NCBI GenBank assembly: GCA_021813195.1
Contig: JAKALI010000043.1
Coordinates: 1-14,426, forward strand
DNA length: 14,426 nt
Direction of reading: 5' to 3'
Source of the DNA: Pseudomonadota bacterium
GTDB lineage: Bacteria; Pseudomonadota; Alphaproteobacteria; Rhizobiales; Hyphomicrobiaceae
This document shows, in pieces, positions 1 through 8,091 of this stretch. How positions within the stretch are numbered: the first letter of the stretch is position 1; every line of letters starts with the position of its first letter. The notes under the pieces are model-generated. The model saw only the letters and a program-made list of their open reading frames with translations, was not told where the DNA came from and searched no databases. The position numbers were made by a program, and so were the translations under genes.

Positions 1-1
1 C

Positions 2-583
2 GGTATTGCCACGGACGCGCGCGGGCGTACCAACGTAGAGCGCCTGTGGGCCGTCGGTGAGGTCGCGTCTACCGGCTTGCACGGTGCAAACCGGCTCGCG
101 TCGAACTCGCTACTGGAAGCGATCGTGTTTGGCGCGCGCGCGGCTGCCGACATTTCGGGGCTGGTAAGCACCGAAGACGCGCTCCCGGTTGCAAAGCTGA
201 AGCGCGTCGACAGTGGGCGGGTTATCGATTTGCGCTTGCGGGCAGAGACGATCGCCAACATTCGGCGCACCATGACGACGCACGTCGGCGTTGTGCGCAG
301 CGGCGCTGGATTGCGCGCCGCCATGCGCGTGTTGCGCCAGGTCAGTCGGGACTCGGCCGGCGATCAAGTCGTCGCCAATATGGCGCTCGCCGCTCGTTTC
401 ATTGCGGCGGCCGCTTACGCCCGCAAAGAAAGCCGCGGTGGCCATTTCCGCAGCGACTTTCCCCAGGCCTCAGCACGGCTCGCCCGAAGGTCGTTTCTCA
501 CGCTTGATGATCTCCAAGCGATCGAACGCGATGCGCTGAACTCGAGAGTGCCCAAATCCACGCACAGGGAACTGTGCCTGTGA
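2..583 (+). CDS. nadB: L-aspartate oxidase, C-terminal part (5' end outside window)
   Basis: The flavoenzyme oxidises L-aspartate to iminoaspartate, the first step of de novo NAD synthesis in the cytoplasm. The frame is open from base 2 and ends at TGA 581-583, leaving 193 visible residues of a protein usually near 500-540. The visible part opens with [20 protein letters not shown] and continues [17 protein letters not shown]. This is the conserved FAD-contacting end of the succinate dehydrogenase/fumarate reductase flavoprotein fold as found in NadB; the [13 protein letters not shown] stretch is very typical. The remainder (about residues 70-193 of the visible part) is the helical C-terminal domain, with a conserved-looking [12 protein letters not shown] segment. 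A TTG at 77 is internal and is not a start. nadC follows directly, which supports the call. The N-terminal FAD-binding motif and substrate residues lie outside the window. Confidence 0.95.
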   Translation, partial: GIATDARGRTNVERLWAVGEVASTGLHGANRLASNSLLEAIVFGARAAADISGLVSTEDALPVAKLKRVDSGRVIDLRLRAETIANIRRTMTTHVGVVRSGAGLRAAMRVLRQVSRDSAGDQVVANMALAARFIAAAAYARKESRGGHFRSDFPQASARLARRSFLTLDDLQAIERDALNSRVPKSTHRELCL

Positions 584-624
584 TCGAAAGCTCCGAGGAC
601 ATCGTCCCGAATGGGAGTTCACCG

Positions 625-1467
625 ATGGCCCTGCCTCAGCTCTGCGTTCGTGCCGCCGTCGAGGACGCGTTGCGCGAAGACCTCGGCCTCATTGGCGACG
701 TGACCACGAATGCGACGGTTGGCGCCGACGCCAGAGCCAGTGGCGTGATTGCAGCGCGCAAAGATGGCGTCGTCGCGGGACTCGATCTGGCAGCCGCTAC
801 GTTTACAGCCCTTGATCAGGACATCTCATTTACGCGCGAAGTGAGCGATTGCGGGCTCATCCATGCTGGCGATGTGATTGCTCGTCTCTCTGGGCGCGCG
901 CGAGCCATCTTGTCGGCGGAACGCGTCGCACTCAATTTTCTTGGCCGCCTCAGCGGCATCGCGACTCTGACAGCGCGATATGTGAATGCCGTACAAGGAA
1001 CACGGGCGCAAATCGTCGACACGCGCAAAACGACGCCCGGTCTGCGCGCATTCGAAAAGTACGCGGTACGGTGCGGCGGCGGGCACAACCATCGTACGGG
1101 CCTGTTCGATGCCATCCTGATCAAGGACAATCACATCGTCGCCGCCGGAGGAATCGAAGCCGCGATCGTACGCGCGCGCGCACACGCTGGCCATATGGTC
1201 AAAATCGAGATCGAAGTCGACACGCTCGAACAACTCGACGTCGTGCTGCACTACAAGGTCGATGCGGTGCTGCTCGACAACATGGACGTCGCAACCCTAC
1301 GGGAGGCCGTTCGGCGCGTCGCGGGCCGGGCGATCACGGAAGCCTCCGGCGGGGTAAACTTGGACACCGTTCGCGCCATCGCCGAAACCGGTGTCGATCT
1401 CATCTCGGTCGGCGCCTTGACCCACTCCGCACCCGTCCTCGATGTCGGGCTCGATTTTTCAACCTGA
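625..1467 (+). CDS. nadC: Nicotinate-nucleotide pyrophosphorylase (quinolinate phosphoribosyltransferase)
   Basis: This cytoplasmic enzyme converts quinolinate and PRPP to nicotinate mononucleotide, CO2 and pyrophosphate, committing quinolinate to NAD synthesis. With the ATG at 625 the product is 280 residues, normal for the family. Visible motifs, in that numbering, are DTRKTTPGLR (about 132-141), CGGGHNHR (about 150-157), IKDNH (166-170), EASGGVN (239-245) and SVGALTHS (261-268). These are the quinolinate- and PRPP-binding elements of the type II PRTase barrel; the N-terminal alpha/beta domain starts at about LPQLCVRAAVEDALREDLG. I chose ATG 625 because GGGAG at 613-617 lies 7 bases upstream. 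An in-frame GTG at 574 would add 17 residues, overlap nadB by 10 bases and begin only 3 bases after a purine tract, so it is less likely though still possible. The gene is probably co-transcribed with nadB, as in many bacteria. Confidence 0.95.
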   Translation: MALPQLCVRAAVEDALREDLGLIGDVTTNATVGADARASGVIAARKDGVVAGLDLAAATFTALDQDISFTREVSDCGLIHAGDVIARLSGRARAILSAERVALNFLGRLSGIATLTARYVNAVQGTRAQIVDTRKTTPGLRAFEKYAVRCGGGHNHRTGLFDAILIKDNHIVAAGGIEAAIVRARAHAGHMVKIEIEVDTLEQLDVVLHYKVDAVLLDNMDVATLREAVRRVAGRAITEASGGVNLDTVRAIAETGVDLISVGALTHSAPVLDVGLDFST

Positions 1468-1613
1468 GACGATCATCAAGCGTCAAAAACATTAGCCAAT
1501 TTGTAAATCTTGCTGCGCGCAAACGTGCTGTTGCCTTATTAGGCTCTCAGTTGACCAATTAGAACCAGTCGCAGGGCGCACAAAGCCAGCCCGCGTCAGG
1601 AGCATCGGGACAT

Positions 1614-1838
1614 ATGGCCTATTTTGTTATCTGGGGCGTTACCGCAATCGTCAGCGCTATCATCGCCGGTTTCCTGGCGGCAGCAAAGAATCGCGATTAT
1701 TCCGCATGGGCAGCGTGGACCTTTCTCTTCCCGCCGCTTCTGATTGCCCTGTTTTTCACGCCGAAATATACAGGTCCGCCTCGACCACGGCGGCGGCTCG
1801 ATGACGATGCAGACCAATCCTTTGATCGTATGAGTTGA
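1614..1838 (+). CDS. Small two-helix membrane protein, hypothetical
   Basis: I do not recognise a named family. The 74-residue product has two hydrophobic segments, residues about 3-23 (IWGVTAIVSAIIAGFLAAA) and about 31-49 (AWAAWTFLFPPLLIALFF). The short loop AKNRDYSAW joins them. A charged tail with RPRRRLDDD follows. The basic residues after helix two and the small polar connection suggest an inner-membrane hairpin. AGGAG at 1598-1602 lies 11 bases before ATG 1614, and CGGGA lies closer. It follows nadC after 146 bases, in the same direction, but that gap contains AT-rich DNA and could hold its own promoter. It converges with ppdK, 14 bases between the stop codons. Arrangement of a hairpin plus charged tail is common among small cell-envelope proteins, but no function can be assigned. 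Confidence 0.7.
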   Translation: MAYFVIWGVTAIVSAIIAGFLAAAKNRDYSAWAAWTFLFPPLLIALFFTPKYTGPPRPRRRLDDDADQSFDRMS

Positions 1839-1859
1839 ACGGTCCGCCTCAATCAACTC
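1832..1859. repeat. Inverted repeat spanning two convergent stop codons
   Basis: Arms GAGTTGA (1832-1838) and TCAACTC (1853-1859) are perfect complements separated by 14 bases. The TGA of the 74-residue membrane protein is the last three bases of the left arm. The TGA of ppdK, on the other strand, is the matching end of the right arm. This could be a bidirectional attenuating hairpin between convergent genes, but there is no T tract on either side, so it is not a standard intrinsic terminator. Confidence 0.45.
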
Positions 1860-4540
1860 GACCCGCGCTGGCGGGCCGAGATTGCTGCTCGCGCCGCCGC
1901 GAGGCGTGCGATGGGAACACGGAATGGTGAGCACGACACATAGTCGAGACCGAGCGCGTGGAAGAATGCGGCCGAGCGCACATCACCGCCGTGCTCCCCG
2001 CAAACGCCAATCCGCATGCGAGGACGCCCCCGCCGACCACCTTCCACGCCAATGCGAATGAGTTCTCCGACACCGTGTTCGTCGATTGCAGCGAAAGGAT
2101 CAGTATCGAGGATGCCAGCGTTCATATAATTGGTGAGGATCGGCGCGGCATCGTCGCGCGACAGCCCCAAGGTCGTTTGCGTGAGATCGTTGGTGCCAAA
2201 AGAGAAGAACTCCGCTCCGTCCGCGCCGGCACTCAATTCCTCGGCACGCAGCGCTGCCCGCGGCAATTCGATCATGGTGCCGATGTGGAACGCTGGCCGC
2301 ACGCCGCGTTCGGTTGCAATCTCGTCGGCGACGCGCCGAATAACCCCGGCCAGAATATCGAACTCGCGGCGGAAGGCGACGAACGGGATCATGATTTCGG
2401 GCGTGACCCTGTGACCGAGTTCAATCTCGGCGGCGAGTGCCGCCTCGAATATCGCCCGCGCCTGCATCTCGGTGATTTCGGGATAGCGGATGGCAAGCCG
2501 GCAACCACGAAATCCCAGCATGGGATTGAATTCCGAAAGCTCCGCGACACGTGCCTTAAGGCGCTCGAGCGGCATGCCAAGGGCGTCCGCAACCGGCTTT
2601 AACTCTGTCTCATGACGCGGCAGGAATTCGTGCAACGGCGGATCGAGCAAGCGGATTGTCACCGGATGATGATCCATGATCTTGAACAGCTCGGTGAAAT
2701 CTTCTCGCTGCATGGGCAGGATCTTAGCCAACGCTGCACGGCGGCCGGCTTCGTTGCGCGCGCAAATCATTTCGCGCATCGCGAGTATCCGTGAGGCCTC
2801 AAAAAACATATGCTCGGTACGACACAGTCCGATGCCTTCCGCGCCGAGCTTGCGCGCTTGAATGGCATCGCGCGGTGTGTCGGCATTGGCCAGAACCTTC
2901 AGTCCGCGGAATTCGTCCGCCCATGCAATCAAACGAGCGAAATCAGCTGACAACTCCGGCTGGCGCATCGGCACGCTCCCAGCCAAGACCTCACCAGTTG
3001 CCCCGTCGAGTGTGATGATATCGCCCAATTTAAGCGTGCGCGGGCCGACCCGTACCACGCCTTGCTGCGCATCTATGCGCATGGCTCCGGCGCCGACGAT
3101 GCAGGGCAATCCCATACTGCGCGCCACCACCGCCGCGTGACTCGTCAGTCCGCCCTTCTGCGTGAGCACGCCGACGGCTGCACTCATACCGTTGATATCC
3201 TCGGCACTGGTCTCGACGCGCACGAGGATTACTTTGCGGCCTTGAGCGCGCAAAACCTCGGCGGCCTCCGAGGTGAGAACGATTTCGCCGGTTGCGGCAC
3301 CGGGGGATGCTGGAAGACCGCGCGCGATAAGATCTTTGGTGGCACCAGGCTCGATGGTGGGATGGAGCACGTGGGCGAGCGCCTGAGGCTCGACCATCAT
3401 CACCGCCTCGTCCCGCGAAACGAGGCCCTCCTCCACCATATCGACGGCGATTTTGAGCGCAGCTTCTGCTGAGCGTTTTCCCGAGCGTGTCTGGAGAATG
3501 AACACCTTGCCTTCTTGTATCGTGAATTCCACGTCCTGCATGTCGCGGTAATGCTTCTCGAGACAGTCCAAATATTCGACGAGCTCCGCAAAGGCTTGGG
3601 GCATGGCCGCTTCGAGCGACGGCGCACTTGTTTTCAAATCTGCCCGCGCCTTCTCCGTCAGCCGCCGCGGCGTGCGATGGCCCGCAACGATGTCCTCGCC
3701 TTGTGCGTTGGGCAGGTACTCGCCGTAGATTTCACGAACCCCCGTCGCGGGATTGCGCGTGAAAGCGACCCCTGTGGCCGAGGATGATCCACGGTTGCCG
3801 AAGACCATCGCCTGAACGGTGACCGCGGTACCCATGTCCGAGGGGATCCCATGAAGGCGACGATAACTTTGTGCGCGTTCACTGTTCCAGGAGCGCAGGA
3901 CGGCCGCGATCGCCCCTTTCAATTGCACGTGGACGTCTTGGGGAAACGGAGACCCGGTTTCGCTTGCGATCGCGGCCTTATAGCGGCGGATGATCTCGGC
4001 CCAATCCGACTCGCTCAGCTCCGTATCGGAACCCAGGGCGTTGAGGTTCTTGTAGTTGTCGAGAAGATCGGCGAACAGGCCATGCCCGAGCGCGAGCACA
4101 ACACCACCATACATCTCGATGAAGCGGCGATAGCTGTCGAGTGCGAATCGGCGGTCACCCGAGCGACTCGCCAAACCTTCGACGGTGTGATCGTTAAGGC
4201 CCAGATCCAGGATCGTATCCATCATACCGGGCATGGAGACCGCAGCACCCGAGCGCACGGCAACGAGCAGCGGATTTTCGGGATCAGCGAATTTCGCGCC
4301 GACGGCCCGACCTACGGCGTCGAGAGCGTCCGCGATTTCCGCGTCGAGCCCATCCGGCAGCGCGTCTGCGTTGGCCATGAAATACCGGCACACGCGAGTG
4401 GAAATGGTAAACCCCGGCGGCACCGGCAAACCTAGTCGCGCCATTTCAGCGAGGTTGGCACCCTTGCCGCCCAGCTCTTCGACGAGCCCGGCATGACCGT
4501 CCGTCCGGTCAGGACCGAATTGATAGACCCACGATGGCAT
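1853..4540 (-). CDS. ppdK: Pyruvate, phosphate dikinase
   Basis: This enzyme interconverts pyruvate, ATP and phosphate with PEP, AMP and pyrophosphate, using a phosphohistidine swivelling domain at the PEP/pyruvate node. With ATG at 4540 it is 895 residues, normal for the bacterial family. It begins MPSWVYQFG, the usual PPDK opening. Visible in order: nucleotide-binding GGKGANLAEMARLGLPVPPG (about 24-43); VRSGAAVSMPGMMDT (about 95-109); the ATP-grasp part with FTRNPATG (about 260-267); the phosphohistidine loop GGLTSHAAVVAR with His468; and the PEP/pyruvate barrel with GIGLCRTEHMFF, GTNDLTQTTLG and GVCGEHGGD, the last carrying the catalytic Cys847. The Thr in TSH is the residue that PDRP-type regulators phosphorylate in relatives. 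An in-frame extension to 4606 adds 22 residues of non-family sequence and is rejected. The Shine-Dalgarno sequence is weak. The gene is divergent from the M20 peptidase gene. Confidence 0.97.
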   Translation of the reverse strand: MPSWVYQFGPDRTDGHAGLVEELGGKGANLAEMARLGLPVPPGFTISTRVCRYFMANADALPDGLDAEIADALDAVGRAVGAKFADPENPLLVAVRSGAAVSMPGMMDTILDLGLNDHTVEGLASRSGDRRFALDSYRRFIEMYGGVVLALGHGLFADLLDNYKNLNALGSDTELSESDWAEIIRRYKAAIASETGSPFPQDVHVQLKGAIAAVLRSWNSERAQSYRRLHGIPSDMGTAVTVQAMVFGNRGSSSATGVAFTRNPATGVREIYGEYLPNAQGEDIVAGHRTPRRLTEKARADLKTSAPSLEAAMPQAFAELVEYLDCLEKHYRDMQDVEFTIQEGKVFILQTRSGKRSAEAALKIAVDMVEEGLVSRDEAVMMVEPQALAHVLHPTIEPGATKDLIARGLPASPGAATGEIVLTSEAAEVLRAQGRKVILVRVETSAEDINGMSAAVGVLTQKGGLTSHAAVVARSMGLPCIVGAGAMRIDAQQGVVRVGPRTLKLGDIITLDGATGEVLAGSVPMRQPELSADFARLIAWADEFRGLKVLANADTPRDAIQARKLGAEGIGLCRTEHMFFEASRILAMREMICARNEAGRRAALAKILPMQREDFTELFKIMDHHPVTIRLLDPPLHEFLPRHETELKPVADALGMPLERLKARVAELSEFNPMLGFRGCRLAIRYPEITEMQARAIFEAALAAEIELGHRVTPEIMIPFVAFRREFDILAGVIRRVADEIATERGVRPAFHIGTMIELPRAALRAEELSAGADGAEFFSFGTNDLTQTTLGLSRDDAAPILTNYMNAGILDTDPFAAIDEHGVGELIRIGVEGGRRGRPRMRIGVCGEHGGDVRSAAFFHALGLDYVSCSPFRVPIARLAAARAAISARQRGSS

Positions 4541-4752
4541 CACACGAGTATTCCACGCTGACACATCACGCGATGCAAGGCCCAAGTCCCTCTGTCCCCG
4601 CGACAAAGATGCCGAGCCAGCGCGCGGACGCTGGCATACAAGACCGAAAGATGGCGTAAAGACTGCTGGCGAGCGATGCGCGCGGGATACCGGACCTCAG
4701 CCCAGGAACGGCACAGCCGCAAGCATTTCCTTCAACTTTTCAGGTTCACGAC

Positions 4753-6162
4753 ATGACCAATCATCTCCCCGCGGTCTTGAAGCGCCTTGATGAAACCGCT
4801 GCGGCCAGTCGGGCACGTCTCTTCGAGCTTTTACGCATCGACAGTGTTTCCACCGATCCCGCGTTTGCGCCGTCCTGCCAAAGAGCGGCCCAGTGGTGCG
4901 CCAGTGAACTGAAGGCCATTGGCTTTGAGGCTTCGGTGCGACCCACGAAAGGTCACCCGATGGTTGTCGCCCACGATCGTGGCCACCATGCCCCTCTGAC
5001 GCCACATGTCCTGTTTTATGGCCACTATGATGTGCAGCCGCCTGATCCGTTGGACCTGTGGACGTCGCCGCCATTCGAGCCGACGATCGTCGAAGATGGT
5101 GCGAACGGTCCGGTCATCGTCGCGCGCGGCGCGCAAGACAACAAAGGCCAGCTGATGACCTTCTTCGAGGCGGCTCGCGCCTGGATCGAGGTTGCCGGTC
5201 AATTGCCCCTGCGTGTCTCGGTGATGCTGGAAGGCGAAGAGGAGTGCGGCTCACCTTCCTTGCCTGCCTTCCTGACGGAGGCCGGGGAGGAACTCAAAGC
5301 TGATCTCGTGCTGGTGTGCGACACGGGTCAGTGGGACAAGGATACGCCTGCCATTACCACCATGCTGCGCGGGCTTGCGGGTCTGGAGATGATCGTTACC
5401 GGTCCCAACCGCGATCTCCACTCCGGCATGTATGGGGGCCCCGCGATCAATCCCATTCGCGCTCTGGCGCGGATGATTGCGAGCCTACACGATGACGATG
5501 GGCGTATCGCAGTCCCCGGGTTCTTGGACGGCATCAAGGATCTACCGGAAGCCCAGAAGTGCGCGTGGGACCGGCTCGCTCAAGAAATCGCAACCACCTT
5601 TTTGGCCGGTGTAGGTTTGAGCACACCGGCTGGAGAATGCGACTATTCGCTGATCGAGCAACTCTGGTCACGTCCGACGATTGAGTTCAACGGCATTACG
5701 GGCGGCTACCAGGGTGTGGGCAGCAAGACCGTCATCCCGTCCAAAGCATCGGTCAAAATCACCTGCCGCCTTGTACCCGGGCAGGATCCTCAGCGCTGCC
5801 TCGGCCTGCTCAAGTCTCACCTAACGGCCAAACTGCCCCCGGATTGCACCGTATCTTTCATCGACGAGCGCGCTAGCGCGGCGATCGGTTTCGACACGTC
5901 TGCCCCCGCCATCACCGCTGCAGCTGGCGCCCTCGAAGAGGAGTGGGGGCGTCCGGCCGTGCTCATGGGCTGCGGCGGGTCCATACCGATCGTCACTTCC
6001 TTTAAGGACGTCCTGGGCATGGATAGCCTTCTCGTCGGCTTCGGCCTCGATGACGACCGCATTCATAGCCCGAACGAGAAGTATAACGTCACGAGCTTCC
6101 ACAAGGGCGCGCGCAGCTGGGCACGCATTCTGGCCCGGCTCGCTGCAACGCCAAATCGATGA
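4753..6162 (+). CDS. M20-family zinc metallopeptidase (dipeptidase / ArgE-DapE-CNDP type)
   Basis: M20 peptidases are two-zinc enzymes that remove terminal residues or acyl groups from dipeptides and amino-acid derivatives. The 469-residue length and motif layout are closest to the carnosinase-like (CNDP) branch, which often carries the annotation 'dipeptidase'. Residues seen at metal and catalytic positions are His91 and Asp93 in GHYDVQP, bridging Asp129 in GAQDNKG, catalytic Glu163 and metal ligand Glu164 in EGEEECGS, Asp190 in VCDTGQW and His438 in HSPNEKYN. The inserted dimerisation domain contains DLHSGMYGG with His223, the residue that reaches across the dimer in relatives. No signal peptide is visible, so the enzyme is probably cytoplasmic. 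The start ATG 4753 fits the family N-terminus; only a weak AGG lies upstream. Substrate is not decided by sequence. RNase T2 follows in the same direction. Confidence 0.93.
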   Translation: MTNHLPAVLKRLDETAAASRARLFELLRIDSVSTDPAFAPSCQRAAQWCASELKAIGFEASVRPTKGHPMVVAHDRGHHAPLTPHVLFYGHYDVQPPDPLDLWTSPPFEPTIVEDGANGPVIVARGAQDNKGQLMTFFEAARAWIEVAGQLPLRVSVMLEGEEECGSPSLPAFLTEAGEELKADLVLVCDTGQWDKDTPAITTMLRGLAGLEMIVTGPNRDLHSGMYGGPAINPIRALARMIASLHDDDGRIAVPGFLDGIKDLPEAQKCAWDRLAQEIATTFLAGVGLSTPAGECDYSLIEQLWSRPTIEFNGITGGYQGVGSKTVIPSKASVKITCRLVPGQDPQRCLGLLKSHLTAKLPPDCTVSFIDERASAAIGFDTSAPAITAAAGALEEEWGRPAVLMGCGGSIPIVTSFKDVLGMDSLLVGFGLDDDRIHSPNEKYNVTSFHKGARSWARILARLAATPNR

Positions 6163-6255
6163 AAGAGCCTTTCGCGAGCCGTTGGCGCACCACCATTGCG
6201 CTGGGCGCGTGTGCGGGTATGGTGCGCGCGAAATGCGTGCAGGGGATCTATCAGA

Positions 6256-6981
6256 GTGACGAACGTGTGGCGGTACGCGGCCTTGGCCCTGGTCTTGGCG
6301 GTTGGCTCGGCGGCACCTGTCTTGTCGCAGCGCGATTGGGGCCAGCAGGACCATGCGGCCTCGTCACAGAACGTCGCGGGCGAGTTCGATTACTACGCGC
6401 TTGTGCTGTCCTGGAGCCCGACGCATTGTTCCTCACCCGAGGCGAGCGGCGACACGCTCCAATGCGAGCGCCGCGACGGCCGCCGCTATGCCTTCATCCT
6501 ACATGGGTTGTGGCCGCAATATGATCGCGGGTACCCCGAATTCTGCCGCACACAGCGCCGCCCCTTCGTACCGCAGAGCCTCATCGACAGCATGCTCGAC
6601 ATCATGCCGAGCCCGCGACTTGTCATTCATGAGTACCGCAAACACGGCACCTGCTCGGGGCTCGATGCGGACGGCTATTACGCCCTCTCGCGCAAGTTGT
6701 TCGCCAGCATTCGCATCCCCGAGCGCTACGTCAATCCGTTCGAGACCCAGTTCGTCTCCCCCACGACGCTGAAACGGGAGTTCGCAGCGGTCAATTCCGG
6801 ACTGACGCCGGACATGATTGCGGTTAATTGCGTGCGCGGACCCGGTAATCGCCTCCGCGAGGTCCGCATTTGTTTCGCCAAAGATGGCCGGCCTACGCCT
6901 TGCGGGGCCAACGAAAATCAGGACCGGCTTTGCCGGGCCAATGAGATGACCGTGCCGCCGGTTCGCTCAACGCGGAACTGA
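6256..6981 (+). CDS. Secreted/periplasmic ribonuclease T2 family protein
   Basis: RNase T2 enzymes cleave single-stranded RNA through a 2',3'-cyclic phosphate and usually act outside the cytoplasm. The 241-residue product from GTG 6256 has a signal peptide (VWRYAALALVLAVGSAAPVLSQ), then a mature domain. That domain contains CAS I, FILHGLWPQ, with catalytic His83, and CAS II, HEYRKHGTCSG, with His125, Glu126, Lys129 and His130, so the active site looks complete. The cysteines around these motifs fit the family disulfides. I chose GTG because AGGGGA at 6241-6246 lies 9 bases upstream and this start puts the hydrophobic segment at the N-terminus; a TTG at 6196 would precede it with 20 unlikely residues. 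The gene lies 93 bases after the M20 peptidase and may share its transcript. Likely roles are scavenging phosphate or nucleosides from RNA. Confidence 0.93.
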   Translation: MTNVWRYAALALVLAVGSAAPVLSQRDWGQQDHAASSQNVAGEFDYYALVLSWSPTHCSSPEASGDTLQCERRDGRRYAFILHGLWPQYDRGYPEFCRTQRRPFVPQSLIDSMLDIMPSPRLVIHEYRKHGTCSGLDADGYYALSRKLFASIRIPERYVNPFETQFVSPTTLKREFAAVNSGLTPDMIAVNCVRGPGNRLREVRICFAKDGRPTPCGANENQDRLCRANEMTVPPVRSTRN

Positions 6982-7106
6982 AAGGCCAGCCGGGATCACG
7001 AACCGTCCCGCGGTCGTGCCGACGGCGCTGCCTTCTACTGTGGAGACGGCTACAGGCCGCCGGCGAAGGCTTGCCTCCAGCCAGAGCCATCCCGCAGACT
7101 TCCCGT

Positions 7107-7550
7107 ATGATTCGGCAGCCCAAGAAGCCCTCGTGGCCCTCGCACGCGCCCCAACGGTCCTTGCATCGCGACTGGACCCATTGGCGGGCGGGCGCCATTT
7201 CGCTTGGACTGGGGTTCTTCGCTGGCATCGCGTTTTGGCACACCGTTGGCTTTTGGAATTTCGTCACCGAGGCTGTCCTGAATGGGACCACCGCATCCAG
7301 AACCAACTTCACGCCAGAGTTCCGGCGTGCCGATCGCAGCCGATCGCCAGCGCCCTCGTCGCGTGCTGGTGCCTGCACCTCCCTCCATATCGACGCGTCC
7401 TCCGGCGAGACCAAGGGCTCGCCTTGTCCGCCGATGCTCTGGCACATGCGCCATGCCGGCGTCGCCACACGCGCCGACCGGCTCGCGTCCCCTGACACCG
7501 CCACGACGGCCGTGGCAGGTTGGACGGTGGCCGTCGAAGCCTACGATTAA
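7107..7550 (+). CDS. Membrane-anchored hypothetical protein with two-cysteine C-terminal region
   Basis: I cannot name the family, though the arrangement resembles small conserved hypothetical proteins of Hyphomicrobiales with an aromatic segment like FFAGIAFWHTVGFWNFV. The 147-residue product has a basic N-terminus (about residues 1-28), a single hydrophobic segment (about 29-52), and a soluble region with CTSLHIDASSGETKGSPCP. Two cysteines there could form a disulfide, suggesting that this part faces the periplasm. The start is uncertain: ATG 7107 lacks a clear Shine-Dalgarno sequence and a TTG at 7071 is an in-frame alternative. It is 125 bases downstream of the RNase T2 gene in the same direction. 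A long minus-strand frame covers the same DNA but has no hydrophobic or domain-like signature, so I prefer this strand. Confidence 0.65.
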   Translation: MIRQPKKPSWPSHAPQRSLHRDWTHWRAGAISLGLGFFAGIAFWHTVGFWNFVTEAVLNGTTASRTNFTPEFRRADRSRSPAPSSRAGACTSLHIDASSGETKGSPCPPMLWHMRHAGVATRADRLASPDTATTAVAGWTVAVEAYD

Positions 7551-7600
7551 GCCGATTTCAGACTTCTGCCAGACGAATAATTCCGGTTTTGGCATAAGCC

Positions 7601-7636
7601 TTAACCTCGCCTTAGCCATATTCGCCGAAGTTAGCC
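7601..7636 (+). promoter_or_regulatory. CtrA-like motif with a third TTAGCC copy
   Basis: TTAACCTCGCCTTAG at 7601-7615 is TTAA-N7-TTAG, one base from the CtrA consensus TTAA-N7-TTAA known in Alphaproteobacteria. Read as a repeat it is TTAACC/TTAGCC with 11-base phasing, and another TTAGCC sits at 7631-7636. It lies 60-95 bases upstream of the small basic protein gene at 7696, a plausible position for control by a cell-cycle regulator. This is a motif match only; binding is inference. Confidence 0.4.
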
Positions 7637-7695
7637 TCGGGATGGCGGCGTGGGACCGCTGCCAGCAGGTGGGATTTGGCTCAGGAGCAAGCCAG

Positions 7696-8073
7696 ATGGT
7701 GAGTTGGTGGAAGCGTCTCATGCGCGTTCTATGGCGCAATGACAGCGAAGGTCGAACCGACGGCGCATCAGTCGTCCGCATCAGCCCCGCTGCGGCCCCA
7801 TTGGAAGCCCTCATGCCGCTGGCGCTGAAGCCGCGTCAACCCCTCGAGCAGGCCTCGGAAGCCGACCCCGTGCCGCGCGCTCGTCGGGCTTCGCCACAGA
7901 ATTTCCTGTTCGCCGCTCGACTGCACGCCGTGGCCAAGCTCAATGCGCCACTCGGCCGCGCTCAACGACCAGCGGCGTTGGTAAACCGGCCGGGCAAGAC
8001 CAAGCGCGGAAGTTCTTCCAGGGCGGTCCGGCCTCGGCCGACCCGAGCCGCGAAGAGCCGCGGTGCTCGATAA
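7696..8073 (+). CDS. Small, very basic hypothetical protein
   Basis: No family is recognised. The 125-residue product begins MVSWWKRLMRVLWRN, an amphipathic segment rich in Trp, Arg and Lys that could lie on a membrane surface. The middle includes RARRASPQNFLFAARLHAVA, which may be a short helical core. The last 30 or so residues are strongly basic (RPGKTKRGSSSRAV then RPRPTRAAKSRGAR), like many nucleic-acid- or acidic-polymer-binding tails. The start is well supported: AGGAG at 7683-7687 lies 8 bases before ATG 7696. A CtrA-like motif lies upstream. The gene converges with the next minus-strand gene, 18 bases between stop codons. Coding status rests on the ribosome binding site, the open frame and the neighbours; low-complexity composition makes it less certain than the enzymes. 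Confidence 0.55.
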   Translation: MVSWWKRLMRVLWRNDSEGRTDGASVVRISPAAAPLEALMPLALKPRQPLEQASEADPVPRARRASPQNFLFAARLHAVAKLNAPLGRAQRPAALVNRPGKTKRGSSSRAVRPRPTRAAKSRGAR

Positions 8074-8091
8074 CCGGGCGTCACGCCGCCA

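Noticed and set aside
1533..1544. GCCT-TATT-AGGC dyad upstream of the small membrane protein
   Set aside because: Only a 4-bp stem, expected by chance; no matching promoter elements with proper spacing were found.
849..1562. 237-codon plus-strand frame overlapping nadC
   Set aside because: Arg-rich translation typical of an out-of-frame reading of a GC-rich gene; nadC motifs are in the other frame.
7050..7814. 254-codon open frame on the minus strand opposite two plus-strand genes
   Set aside because: No hydrophobic, domain-like or ribosome-site support. The opposite strand has a transmembrane segment (7107 gene) and a strong ribosome site (7696 gene). Long antisense frames are expected at this GC content.
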